A stretch of 14,369 nucleotides of DNA from Ga0074139 sp964515195 (GTDB lineage Bacteria; Bdellovibrionota; Bdellovibrionia; Bdellovibrionales; Bdellovibrionaceae). The notes below the pieces were generated by a model. That model was given only the letters and a program-made list of their open reading frames with translations. It was not told where the DNA came from and did not search any database. Below are positions 7,339 to 14,369 of this stretch, piece after piece. A program made the position numbers and the translations under genes. The stretch lies in contig CAZETK010000067.1 of the NCBI GenBank assembly GCA_964515195.1, forward strand, positions 1-14,369. The letters are read 5' to 3'. Every line of letters starts with the position of its first letter. The first letter of the stretch is position 1.

Positions 7339-8763
7339 TTAATTCGTGCTCTTGAAGAGGAACGGGTAGGTGACAATCACCTTCGTGCCTCCGTTGGGAG
7401 CAGGAAATGTCCACTTGGCCACACGGTTCAAAATACATCCCTCCACCGTAGCATCCCTCATGGTTGATTCCGTGATGTTTTGCGTTTCCACGGAGCCTTG
7501 GGCTCCGATTGTAAACTTAACTGAAACTTTACCGCCCAAATCTTTCTTGGCGGCTAGGCGTCTGTCATAGCAAGCGAGGATATGGCCAATCTGGTTGCGG
7601 ATATACTCGGCAATCACGTCGCGATCCAATCCACCTGAAACTTCGCCTTCATCTTCGATTAGGCCTACGTTGCCGGCTCCGGTTCGTCCGGCTGACAACC
7701 CACCGACTCCGGCAAGACTTCGGCCTGACCCTTTTCCGATCGTACCTACGGAAACACCCTGTCCGGAGCCTTCGACGCCCCAATCACGTCCAGAGGCGTT
7801 GCTGTTTCCCAACGCAGAAAGAGCCCGCCCTGATGGGGCGGTGCCCGCCTTTATGCCGTTCTGGACGACGATGTTTTTAGAAACGGCTTCACCAACGGAA
7901 ACCTTTCCCACCAGATTTGAAATTCGGCCTGTATTCAGATTTTTAAGAAGTCCGGCAACTTTTCCACCCTTAGAGGTTTGTTTTTTCTTATCTTCTTTTT
8001 GAATTTCCTCCGCTTTAACCTGGGCGACCTTTCGCTTTTTAAGGCTCTCCATATTCACCACAATTCGCTGAGCTTCTCGAGGCTCCCAACGTGTGATTTC
8101 GTGCTGGGGTTTTGGAAGGAAGAATCCGACAAAAAGCAAAACCAAAGCGGCACTGAGTGCAATCACCATGGGCTTCTTCGTGTCTTCATCAATAAGTTCA
8201 TTTTTGGGAATGGAGGCCAATGCTTTTAAATCTTCGACGTTGATAGTTTTTTGCTGTACCACGTAGTTTTCAAAAGTGTCTTGAACCCAACTGTCAGAGT
8301 TTTTGACTTGCACCTGGATGGCAGGATTGACCTCCACCAGACGAAACTGCCCTTTCAAATCAACCAGTTCGCTACGTACGAATTGATTGTTGTAAGTGAC
8401 AATGAAAAGCTGCTGTTGGGCTCCACCTTGGACTGATGATGAGAAACTTTTAAAAGACTCTAGATGGTTGATATCTTTTTCATAGACATCAAACTCTAGT
8501 TGGCTGTCGTCAAAATTCAAACGTGAAGACATAGAAAGAAGGGTGGTCTTATTGTCCTCAACGTGGGAGGGACTCATATCGATGTACATCCAACCTTCAT
8601 CAGTCAGCTGAAATACGCCTTCGAAAGGCGTGATCGTCGTGTCGATTGAGTTAATACCGCATACCCGCGCTGTACCGAAGGTACAAGGCGACTGGCGTGG
8701 CTTCACGCGCCAAACCTTCTGGACACCATCTTTTCTCAGTTGCTTAACGACCAATGTCTTCAT
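7339..8763 (-). CDS. gltG: Inner-membrane FHA-like and TonB/AgmX-domain protein, GltG-like
   Basis: A 474-residue protein without signal peptide. Residues 1-100 resemble a forkhead-associated fold (strand pattern, FG at 29-30, DLxL-like strand at 87-92) but lack the usual Gly-Arg...Ser-Arg...His phosphothreonine-binding set. One membrane helix lies at 199-217. Residues 218-265 are periplasmic and Lys-rich. Residues 266-376 are Gly/Ser-rich and probably extended. Residues 377-472 are the AgmX/PglI-type C-terminal domain, related to TonB. Its signs are QIGHILACYDRRL, a LGGKVSVKFTIGAQGSV core, VEGCILNRVAKWTFPAP, and the conserved cysteine pair Cys398/Cys443. This N-in, C-out layout matches GltG, which couples the AglRQS motor to the envelope. 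A GAGGGG ribosome site precedes the ATG by 5 nt. GltJ also has an AgmX-type end, but its N-terminal zinc-finger/GYF domains are absent here. Confidence 0.8.
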   Translation of the reverse strand: MKTLVVKQLRKDGVQKVWRVKPRQSPCTFGTARVCGINSIDTTITPFEGVFQLTDEGWMYIDMSPSHVEDNKTTLLSMSSRLNFDDSQLEFDVYEKDINHLESFKSFSSSVQGGAQQQLFIVTYNNQFVRSELVDLKGQFRLVEVNPAIQVQVKNSDSWVQDTFENYVVQQKTINVEDLKALASIPKNELIDEDTKKPMVIALSAALVLLFVGFFLPKPQHEITRWEPREAQRIVVNMESLKKRKVAQVKAEEIQKEDKKKQTSKGGKVAGLLKNLNTGRISNLVGKVSVGEAVSKNIVVQNGIKAGTAPSGRALSALGNSNASGRDWGVEGSGQGVSVGTIGKGSGRSLAGVGGLSAGRTGAGNVGLIEDEGEVSGGLDRDVIAEYIRNQIGHILACYDRRLAAKKDLGGKVSVKFTIGAQGSVETQNITESTMRDATVEGCILNRVAKWTFPAPNGGTKVIVTYPFLFKSTN

Positions 8764-8780
8764 ACGCCCCTCGATGCCGC

Positions 8781-9041
8781 CTATTTAACGTAAAAACTAG
8801 AGTCCCGTATGCGCGCATCCATATCTTTTTTAACATCGTACAGAGGCAAAAATTTGATTCCGCGCTTCTGCACCAAGTATGCTCCATCGGGATTTCGGAT
8901 GGTTCCCTTAAGACTCATTTCTGCGAAATTGACCTCTTGAACTTTGCGAATGGTGCGTTTTTTAGACTGAGCCTGAAGTTCAATGGTGAGTCCAAGAAGT
9001 ACTATAAAAAGAAATACAGCGATGCTTTTTATGGCTCTCAT
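8781..9041 (-). CDS. Small exported protein in the Glt-like cluster
   Basis: An 86-residue protein with a signal peptide (hydrophobic 7-20, cleavage about LQA|QS at residue 24), leaving a basic mature protein of about 62 residues. It contains VNFAEMSLKGTIRNPDGAYLVQ (38-58), then GIKFLPLYDVKKDMDARI. The strand-turn-strand followed by an amphipathic helix slightly recalls PilP-like secretion/pilotin domains, but the protein is far shorter and I do not assign it. It is the first gene after the probable terminator, so it likely heads the second transcription unit. AAGGAG (minus strand, 9053-9058) lies 11 nt before the ATG, longer than usual. Its stop is 17 bp before the GltG-like start. The context suggests an accessory periplasmic subunit of the motor. 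Confidence 0.75.
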   Translation of the reverse strand: MRAIKSIAVFLFIVLLGLTIELQAQSKKRTIRKVQEVNFAEMSLKGTIRNPDGAYLVQKRGIKFLPLYDVKKDMDARIRDSSFYVK

Positions 9042-9205
9042 AAAAGTGGATGCTCCTTCTTCAATATAGATTACGGCATATTTGAGACGCGACTAGAGTA
9101 AAAAATGAACACGGTAGCATATTGAGACACGGTAACGCTTGGAAATAATTGAATTTTTCGGTTTTTGACGAACTTTTAGCCAGGGGATTCGATATCTATT
9201 CGGAA
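9042..9205 (-). promoter_or_regulatory. Probable promoter region of the second half of the cluster, with direct repeats
   Basis: This non-coding interval separates the probable terminator from the 86-aa gene and should contain a minus-strand promoter. Plus-strand ACACGGTA occurs twice (9109-9116 and 9127-9134), 18 bp apart. A looser copy of the whole arrangement, ACGGcATATTTGAGACgCG, lies at 9073-9091. Such spacing of nearly two helical turns fits a regulator bound on one DNA face. No good -35/-10 pair was identified; TATATT near 9062-9067 (minus strand) is the best -10 candidate. Confidence 0.4.
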
Positions 9206-9245
9206 TTAATATAAAGCAGGACCTCGAGATCCCGCTTTATATTAA
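9206..9245 (-). terminator. 40-bp palindrome after the GltD-like gene, probable terminator
   Basis: The inverted repeat is centred on CTCGAG (9223-9228). It pairs 18 of 20 positions, with mismatches at 9218/9233 and 9222/9229. It begins 19 bp after the GltD-like stop. In the minus-strand transcript the right-hand arm ends in GCUUUAUAUUAAUU, which is U-rich, as for an intrinsic terminator with an AT-rich outer stem. Because the whole repeat is almost symmetrical it could act in either direction, or alternatively be a large operator. Confidence 0.55.
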
Positions 9246-9263
9246 ACAAATATGTATTTTAGA

Positions 9264-12200
9264 TTACTTCTTCAGGTTGTTTAAATACTCGAGCTTTTTT
9301 TCTAGCCAACTTTTTTGTTCGGCACTTGTACTTAAGGCCAGGGCTTTTTTATAGGAATCCTGTGCGCGGCCTAGCTCTGGTTTATCGATTTCAAAGATCT
9401 TACCTAAGTAGAGCCAAGCATCCAGAGTGTTCTTAAGCTTGGAGTTTGAAATCACGCTAACGGCTTCATCTACGTTGCCAGTTCTATTCTGGGCTTCGGC
9501 GTACAAAACCACCAACTTGTACTTGTGAAGGGCGTCTTTTGAAAAGCCCGACAGAGCCTCCTTCGCCTTGCCCCAGTCACCCAGTTGGGCGTAGTGGAGT
9601 CCCTTCAGTGCACTGATTTCTTCTGTTCTGAAGTTCTTGCTGTTAAAGAGCTTTGCAAACTCTGGGAGGGCGGATTTCAAATTGTTTTGCACCTGACCCA
9701 AGGCTCTTGCCTTTTGGTATTGGAAAACCTCGTTGTCTTTTGACAGCTCTAAGGCCTTTTCTGTCAGCCAGAGAGATTTTTCCAGAAGATTTTGTTGTTC
9801 ACTTAATAAAGCCAAATAGAAGAGGCCCCAAGCCCTATAGGTGGGCGTATCCGTTAGAGCCAGGGCCTCAGATTCAAACACTTTCCAATTTTTTGCTAAG
9901 AAGCAATCTGCCATCAACTCCGCGCGACCAGAAAAATCCTTATCCTTAGCAAAGGCGCCGGTCCGACATTTTGGTTTTCTATTGGTATGAAGATCCCAAC
10001 CGCTTCCGGCTTTCCAAGAGTCAGGCAAAAAGGCTTTGATATCAGCAAGAGAGGGGCCGGTCGAACCAACAGGAACCGTCTCTTCAGGCCGCAGATCTGA
10101 CCAATGGGTAACGTCCTCGCTAGCCGGTGCCCGCTTAAGAAGATCCGCCATGGCCATTTTGTTTTCTTTTAATTTCTCTTCAACGGGAAACGTGATTTTT
10201 TCAATTTCATCGCGAAGAGTTTTTATATCAGCCTCTGACAAAGAAGCTGGTAGCTCCATTTCGCGAAGAGAGGTGATGTAATTATTGTATACTCGCCCTA
10301 CGCCTTCTAACACTTGCACCATCAGGGCAGGATCTTTGGTCATTTTAGAAGCAGAATTGTAGGCTGTCAGGGCCTTGTCCAGTTTTTCTGTCTTAATATT
10401 AAGAACCAAAGCTAGTCGGTCCTCTTTGCTAGTTTTGATACTTTGGTTGATAAGCTCATGTTCTAATATGCGAGCTTGAATGTATCGGGCTTCCGCTCGA
10501 TGCTCCATAGCTGTATCACGGGCCATGGCTCGTGTGGCAGCTTGAAAGGCTTCGGGATATTTTTTATTCTCGAAATGTTGACGAGCTAAACGGGTTAAGT
10601 GCTGAGTGCTGTAGGGTTCTACACCTTGGTCAACTAATTGCTTTTCAAATTCCTTATATTCTTTTGAGGCTTTCTCATCCTCAGAAAAACTGGCCACCAA
10701 GCGGTCATGCAAGATTCTTTTATCCGAGCCAGAGGCCGATTTCATCATATCGCGAATCATCTGCCGGGCTTGGCTTTTTTTGCCTTCCAAAACGTAAAGG
10801 TCAATAATCGCATCTTGAAGTTTACGTTTATCAGATGGATTGGTTTTTAAAATATCACGATAAATTTCTAATGCCTTATCAATTCGGCCAGTTAATAAAT
10901 AGGAGTTCGCACTTTCCCGTAGGGCATCAGCCGTGCGTTTGTCATCGGAGTATGTTTGGGAAAATTCAAAAGCCAAGTCGGCGCCACGAGTGGAATAGCC
11001 CTCGCTATACGCCAGGGAAAGCGCCTGCCATAGAGCCTCCTTTGAAAGCTTGGACTTAGGGTGCGTCTTTCGAAACTCGATCAGCATTTCCGCCACTTCA
11101 ATTTTAGGCTTCTTTTTTAAAGCGTCTTGAACGTCCGCATAATGAGCCTCTTCGTAAATTTTTTGCAGAGAGGCTTTGCGTTCGGCCTGGTCACTTTCCT
11201 TCAAGTATTCAGAGGCCATAGCTTTGAGGGTAGGATAGTCTTTGCGGTGATTATAAATATCCAGCAAAAGATCCTGGGCCTTACGGCGTACGACAATGTT
11301 TTGCTTTTGCTGAGTCAAAGGTGTGAGATATTTTTCAGCCTCTTTATCATTATTGATTTCGTATTCAGCAATTGCCACTTGCAACTGCACGGGCAGGGCA
11401 TGTTGTCCTTTAGGATGCTTTTCGATATAGTGTAGAGACAACTTTTTAAGACGCTCTTGAAGTTTTTTATCCTTACTCTTTTTGGCTTCGATCGCCTTTT
11501 GCATGGAGTAAAGGGCGGCATAGTTGGCGTCATGTACCATGGTGGCCTCTTGTGAGGTTGCGCCCACCATTTCGTAGTGCTGACTGGCCTCTTCGAAAAT
11601 GCCCTGTTGAAATAGCAACTCAGCTAATCCATAGCGAGTCTTGTAATCAGGCTTTTTTTCGTCGTCACCGCGCAATACCAAGCGGAGCGATTTTTCCGTC
11701 AGCTTTGAAAACTCAGTGTGACTTTTGTTTTTAAGCCAAATGCCCCACCACTTGTCGGCGATTTCAAGACTGGTCTTACGAAAATCTTTTTGACAAGTTT
11801 CATCTCCCCACGCTGGCTCCTGTTTGGCGCGCCAGATGGCATTGGGCTCGCAAAGCTTACTGGCAGCATCTAGATGCTCCAAGACTTCGTCACGACGTTT
11901 AAGGGTCTCATTGGCCGTGACAAGAATCATATGGGCACGAACACGATAGCTGTGATTTTTCTGTTGATCCAAAAATTCATTTAAGAAAATGTGGATGTCT
12001 TTTTCACGGTTGTAGGTTTGGTAGAGCTTTGCCAGATTGATCATGGCTTCACCCAACTCGTCACCCACAGTGATTTTTTTGAAAAAAGAGTAAAGATTTG
12101 AGGCTTTTACAGAGTCGCCGACAAATACGACAAGATCCCGAAGGGCTTCGTTCCGTAAGTTGTAGCGTTTCATGGATTCAATTTTGAAGGGATTTTTTTG

Positions 12201-12932
12201 GACAACTTCAACAAGCTTATTGATCGCTTGATCGGATAATTTCAGGTTGTAGTAAGTCCAAGCCAACTTGTACAGACCATATGAATAAACACGAGCGTTG
12301 GGAAAGCGCTCAAGATCTTCAAGAATGGTACGAGCGTCTTTAAATCGGGCCTGGTCGTACAAGAGTTCTCCCAGGGCCATTAGTCCGTCGGGAACAAGTG
12401 AAGAGTTAGGAAATTTAGTAAGTAGACGCCGATAGAGGACCTCTGATCCCTTGATGTTGCCCACTTGCTGGTGGGCAAAGGCATTATTAAAAAGAACTCC
12501 ATCCAACTCGCCAAATTTTGGATAGCGATTTTCAATATTATTATAGGTGGCGATGGCCTTTCGTAGCCAGTCCTTGCCCTTTTGCGGGGGGATTGGAAAT
12601 GGGGACAGCTTTAGTGTTTTTGAATCTTGGTTGAGATCGAAAAAGCGTCCTGTCTTAGCTTTGCGCATATAAAGCTCGGCCAAGCGATATAGAAGGTCCG
12701 GCTCTTGCGCTGTGTTCTTATTTTTTTTAAGTAGAGCCTGCAGACTTGTAATGGCTTTATCCTCGGCACGGGAGATCATCAACTCGGAGCTGAGTTGTTT
12801 AATTTCGTTTTTATCCTCGTCCACTCCGTCCATTTTAAGCTCAGGTAGGAGACCTCGCTTGTCTTTATCCTCATCGGCGGCGGTTACTGTTAAGCTGCTA
12901 ATCAATGTAAGTAAGAAGACGAGTTTTTTCAT
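9264..12932 (-). CDS. gltD: Large periplasmic TPR protein, GltD/AgmU-like
   Basis: A 1222-residue protein with signal peptide MKKLVFLLTLISSLTVTAAD (cleavage about residue 18-19), an acidic linker (20-60), then TPR-type helical hairpins over almost the full length. Clear repeats include LLYRLAELYMRKA (80-92), LFNNAFAHQQVGNIKGSEVLYRRLL (147-171), GLMALGELLYDQARFKDARTIL (183-204) and GLYKLAWTYYNLKLSDQAI (219-237); others lie near 650-690 and 1050-1210. Two Cys pairs (about 360/380 and 988/1008) could form disulfides in the periplasm. A Pro/Ser/Thr-containing linker around 960-985 separates the last TPR block. Length and export signal fit AgmU (GltD) of Myxococcus, also a TPR protein of roughly 1,200 residues. 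It starts 10 bp after the ExbD-like stop with only a weak ribosome site, so translation is probably coupled. The likely role is a periplasmic scaffold linked to the motor. Identity as GltD rather than another large TPR member is inferred from size and position. Confidence 0.75.
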   Translation of the reverse strand: MKKLVFLLTLISSLTVTAADEDKDKRGLLPELKMDGVDEDKNEIKQLSSELMISRAEDKAITSLQALLKKNKNTAQEPDLLYRLAELYMRKAKTGRFFDLNQDSKTLKLSPFPIPPQKGKDWLRKAIATYNNIENRYPKFGELDGVLFNNAFAHQQVGNIKGSEVLYRRLLTKFPNSSLVPDGLMALGELLYDQARFKDARTILEDLERFPNARVYSYGLYKLAWTYYNLKLSDQAINKLVEVVQKNPFKIESMKRYNLRNEALRDLVVFVGDSVKASNLYSFFKKITVGDELGEAMINLAKLYQTYNREKDIHIFLNEFLDQQKNHSYRVRAHMILVTANETLKRRDEVLEHLDAASKLCEPNAIWRAKQEPAWGDETCQKDFRKTSLEIADKWWGIWLKNKSHTEFSKLTEKSLRLVLRGDDEKKPDYKTRYGLAELLFQQGIFEEASQHYEMVGATSQEATMVHDANYAALYSMQKAIEAKKSKDKKLQERLKKLSLHYIEKHPKGQHALPVQLQVAIAEYEINNDKEAEKYLTPLTQQKQNIVVRRKAQDLLLDIYNHRKDYPTLKAMASEYLKESDQAERKASLQKIYEEAHYADVQDALKKKPKIEVAEMLIEFRKTHPKSKLSKEALWQALSLAYSEGYSTRGADLAFEFSQTYSDDKRTADALRESANSYLLTGRIDKALEIYRDILKTNPSDKRKLQDAIIDLYVLEGKKSQARQMIRDMMKSASGSDKRILHDRLVASFSEDEKASKEYKEFEKQLVDQGVEPYSTQHLTRLARQHFENKKYPEAFQAATRAMARDTAMEHRAEARYIQARILEHELINQSIKTSKEDRLALVLNIKTEKLDKALTAYNSASKMTKDPALMVQVLEGVGRVYNNYITSLREMELPASLSEADIKTLRDEIEKITFPVEEKLKENKMAMADLLKRAPASEDVTHWSDLRPEETVPVGSTGPSLADIKAFLPDSWKAGSGWDLHTNRKPKCRTGAFAKDKDFSGRAELMADCFLAKNWKVFESEALALTDTPTYRAWGLFYLALLSEQQNLLEKSLWLTEKALELSKDNEVFQYQKARALGQVQNNLKSALPEFAKLFNSKNFRTEEISALKGLHYAQLGDWGKAKEALSGFSKDALHKYKLVVLYAEAQNRTGNVDEAVSVISNSKLKNTLDAWLYLGKIFEIDKPELGRAQDSYKKALALSTSAEQKSWLEKKLEYLNNLKK

Positions 12933-12942
12933 AGCTGTGTCT

Positions 12943-13437
12943 CTAATTGCCTACAACAGTGACAAGCTTAATACGAGGAAAGCCTGCCATACTGGCGGTG
13001 TACATCACCTTTCGTAGGGTTTGATAGGGAAGCTCTTGATCGGCTTGAAGCATGATTTGGTTTTTTTCATCCTGCTTAATTTCTGGGTTTTGAGCAACGG
13101 CTTGCAGCTCATCAAACAGGGGCTTAATAAAATTCGTATCTTGAGGGTCTATGTGCCGACCGGCAATTTCACGGTTCTGGACTTCCGCGACAATCTTATC
13201 GCCGACACGGATTTCTTTTGAGCTAACCGCGATCTGAATGGAAAGAACAGGGTTTTTATAGGTATTAGAGGCTGGAAGCCGCAATCCTTCTACCGGATCG
13301 ACCTGAACTGTTGTGGCCGCGAAATTTTGCAATAGAAACACCAGCATCAGTGTAAACATATCAGTCATCGAGGTAATATTCAGACTGAACGTGGAATTCT
13401 GTTTAATATTAAGTTCGTGTTGACGACGGCGAGACAT
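12943..13437 (-). CDS. ExbD/TolR-like motor subunit carrying the membrane aspartate
   Basis: A 164-residue protein. A short basic cytoplasmic end is followed by a single membrane helix (about 19-40). It carries LNITSMTDMFTLMLVFLL, in which Asp26 corresponds to the proton-carrying Asp of ExbD and TolR. Residues about 45-164 are the periplasmic domain, ending with PYQTLRKVMYTASMAGFPRIKLVTV, a classic ExbD-type last helix and strand. It is the second of two ExbD-like genes after the AglR-like channel, as in the aglR-aglQ-aglS set of Myxococcus. Its ATG comes 1 base after the previous stop (TAATATG), so translation is coupled. By the presence of the Asp it is the better AglQ candidate, although by gene order it would be AglS, so no symbol is given. 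Confidence 0.88.
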   Translation of the reverse strand: MSRRRQHELNIKQNSTFSLNITSMTDMFTLMLVFLLQNFAATTVQVDPVEGLRLPASNTYKNPVLSIQIAVSSKEIRVGDKIVAEVQNREIAGRHIDPQDTNFIKPLFDELQAVAQNPEIKQDEKNQIMLQADQELPYQTLRKVMYTASMAGFPRIKLVTVVGN

Positions 13438-13438
13438 A

Positions 13439-13972
13439 TTAACCTTCCATCATGTTGACGAAGACCACTTCTGGGAACATATATTCCGTGGTGGTATCTT
13501 TGCCGGTTGTTTCATCCCGTACAGGGAAGCGCACTGATAAGTCTCGGCTTCGACGGGCTTCATCCATAATAAAGACAACTTCTTTGTAAGAAACTTGTGA
13601 GTCGGGGGCCAGATCGAGTTTAAAAATGTCAGGATTTTGTTTCTTGATTTCCTGTAAAGAAGCATGAAGAGCCAGTAAATCCAATTGATTGTCCTTAGGA
13701 GGAACGACAAGAACGGATTTCTGACCATCATTATCCAGAGTCAAAGTGACTTTGCGATCAGAATCGACTTCCAGTAATAAGTTCTTTTTGTTTTCTTTTT
13801 CCTGCTTTTCAATGGCCTGGGTCACCGCTTGCGGAAGTTCTGTTTCAATCACCATGATCTGCATGAAAGCACTGGAAAGCAGAAGCACGGGAACCAACTT
13901 CATGATAACCGCTAACAATGATGCCAGGTCTAGTTCAAAATCTGATGAGTGCTGTATCTTAAGTTTTTTCAT
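13439..13972 (-). CDS. ExbD/TolR-like motor subunit lacking the membrane aspartate
   Basis: A 177-residue protein. The membrane helix (about 14-38) is FELDLASLLAVIMKLVPVLL, and it aligns without gaps with FSLNITSMTDMFTLMLVFLL of the next gene. The aligned position of the proton-carrying Asp is Ala21, and Lys25 sits four residues on, inside the helix. The periplasmic part has an ExbD-like order: strand LLLEVDSDRKVTLTL, VPPKDNQLDLLALHASLQEIKKQNP, then SYKEVVFIMDEARRSRDL. It carries an unusual extra loop (RDETTGKDTTTEYMFPEV) before the last strand VFVNMM. It lies 38 bp after the AglR-like gene. The subunit probably forms a heterodimer with the Asp-containing partner. It could instead be a regulatory or structural version. 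Confidence 0.85.
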   Translation of the reverse strand: MKKLKIQHSSDFELDLASLLAVIMKLVPVLLLSSAFMQIMVIETELPQAVTQAIEKQEKENKKNLLLEVDSDRKVTLTLDNDGQKSVLVVPPKDNQLDLLALHASLQEIKKQNPDIFKLDLAPDSQVSYKEVVFIMDEARRSRDLSVRFPVRDETTGKDTTTEYMFPEVVFVNMMEG

Positions 13973-14010
13973 AGCCCACCCACATTTAACTTAATTCGCT
14001 GTTTCTTTCA

Positions 14011-14369
14011 TTATGAGACTTTACTATTAGGAGGTGGAGGAGCAGATCCTGATCCCTTTGCGGCGACAGGCGCATCAGGAAAGATATTGGCCCGGTTTAA
14101 TGTGGGGATATGTGAACCTGTTAAAAGCTCTGTCAGTTTTCCACATTTTTCTTGAAGCTGCTCAAGAAGTACGTTTTGTCGAGAGAACAAGAAAGAGTAA
14201 GTCACCATTACCGGAATTGCCACAGCCAAACCTAGTGCTGTTGTATAAAGTGAAACCGAGATACCAGTTGCAAGTAGTTGTTGTTTAGCGGCAGGGTCAG
14301 CCTGGGCCACCGCTTGGAACGAAAGGATCAGACCATAGATTGTACCTAATAGACCCAACTGAGTGGCCA
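14011..14369 (-). CDS. aglR: TolQ/ExbB/MotA-type proton channel, AglR-like (partial, N-terminus beyond the window)
   Basis: The last 118 residues or so of the channel subunit; the gene runs off the right edge. The frame entering the window reads ATQLGLLGTIYGLILSF, the second membrane helix of ExbB/TolQ. A linker follows, then LLATGISVSLYTTALGLAVAIPVMVTYSFLF (third helix), and a cytoplasmic coiled-coil end. The two threonines that line the proton path in ExbB are retained (GTIYGL and YTTALGL). The tail is Gly/Pro-rich (GSGSAPPPPNS), atypical for TolQ. Being followed by two ExbD-like genes and a giant TPR protein, rather than TolR-TolA-TolB-Pal, supports an AglR assignment over TolQ. An internal TTG at 14358 is not the real start, because the conserved helix continues upstream of it. 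Confidence 0.85.
   Translation of the reverse strand, partial: ATQLGLLGTIYGLILSFQAVAQADPAAKQQLLATGISVSLYTTALGLAVAIPVMVTYSFLFSRQNVLLEQLQEKCGKLTELLTGSHIPTLNRANIFPDAPVAAKGSGSAPPPPNSKVS

Noticed and set aside
7595..8002. 135-residue plus-strand open frame, proline-rich
   Set aside because: It is the antisense shadow of the Gly/Ser-rich linker of the GltG-like gene; no ribosome site and low-complexity composition.
14011..14369. Tol-Pal or flagellar MotAB identity for the motor genes
   Set aside because: Two ExbD-like genes and a giant TPR gene follow instead of tolA-tolB-pal, and neither ExbD-like protein has the peptidoglycan-binding OmpA-like domain of MotB.
1..14369. CRISPR arrays, tRNA or rRNA genes, insertion sequences, integrase genes
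   Set aside because: No regularly spaced repeats, no tRNA-like or rRNA sequence, no transposase or recombinase reading frame was seen.

Overview
The window looks like chromosomal DNA from a Bdellovibrio-like predatory bacterium (Bdellovibrionota, formerly Deltaproteobacteria). The evidence is the style of the exported proteins, the moderate GC content, and above all a gene set otherwise known from Myxococcus and Bdellovibrio: the Agl/Glt (adventurous gliding) trans-envelope machinery. The taxonomic call is made by eye, without a database search.

Layout. Positions 1-526 hold no convincing protein gene. They contain an AT-rich stretch with small palindromes, then a GC-richer island (about 280-435) that can fold into nested helices and could be a structured RNA or a decayed gene. 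Three plus-strand genes follow. The first (527-1510) is a secreted protein with an NlpC/P60-like Cys...His layout. The next two (1718-2827 and 2842-3789) are tightly coupled, diverged tandem paralogues: exported glycine-zipper proteins with a two-cysteine middle domain and a beta-rich tail. They end 11 bp from the convergent minus-strand cluster.

From about 3801 to the right edge everything is on the minus strand. In transcription order it reads: the C-terminal part of a TolQ/ExbB/MotA-type proton channel (AglR-like), two ExbD/TolR-like partners, and a 1222-residue periplasmic TPR protein (GltD/AgmU-like). A 40-bp palindrome, probably a terminator, and a 222-bp gap come next. Then follow a small exported protein (86 aa), an inner-membrane protein with a degenerate FHA-like N-terminus and an AgmX/PglI/TonB-like C-terminus (GltG-like), an outer-membrane beta-barrel (GltA/GltB family), a 685-residue TPR and coiled-coil protein (GltC-like), and a 219-residue exported coiled-coil protein.

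Together these could form an inner-membrane proton-driven motor (AglR plus the ExbD pair), an energy-transducing arm (GltG-like), periplasmic TPR and coiled-coil scaffolds, and an outer-membrane barrel. The most unusual feature is that the two ExbD-like subunits are asymmetric. Only one carries the membrane aspartate that takes the proton in this family; the other has Ala at that position and a Lys four residues further into the helix. What the machine does here (gliding, prey entry or something else) cannot be read from the sequence.
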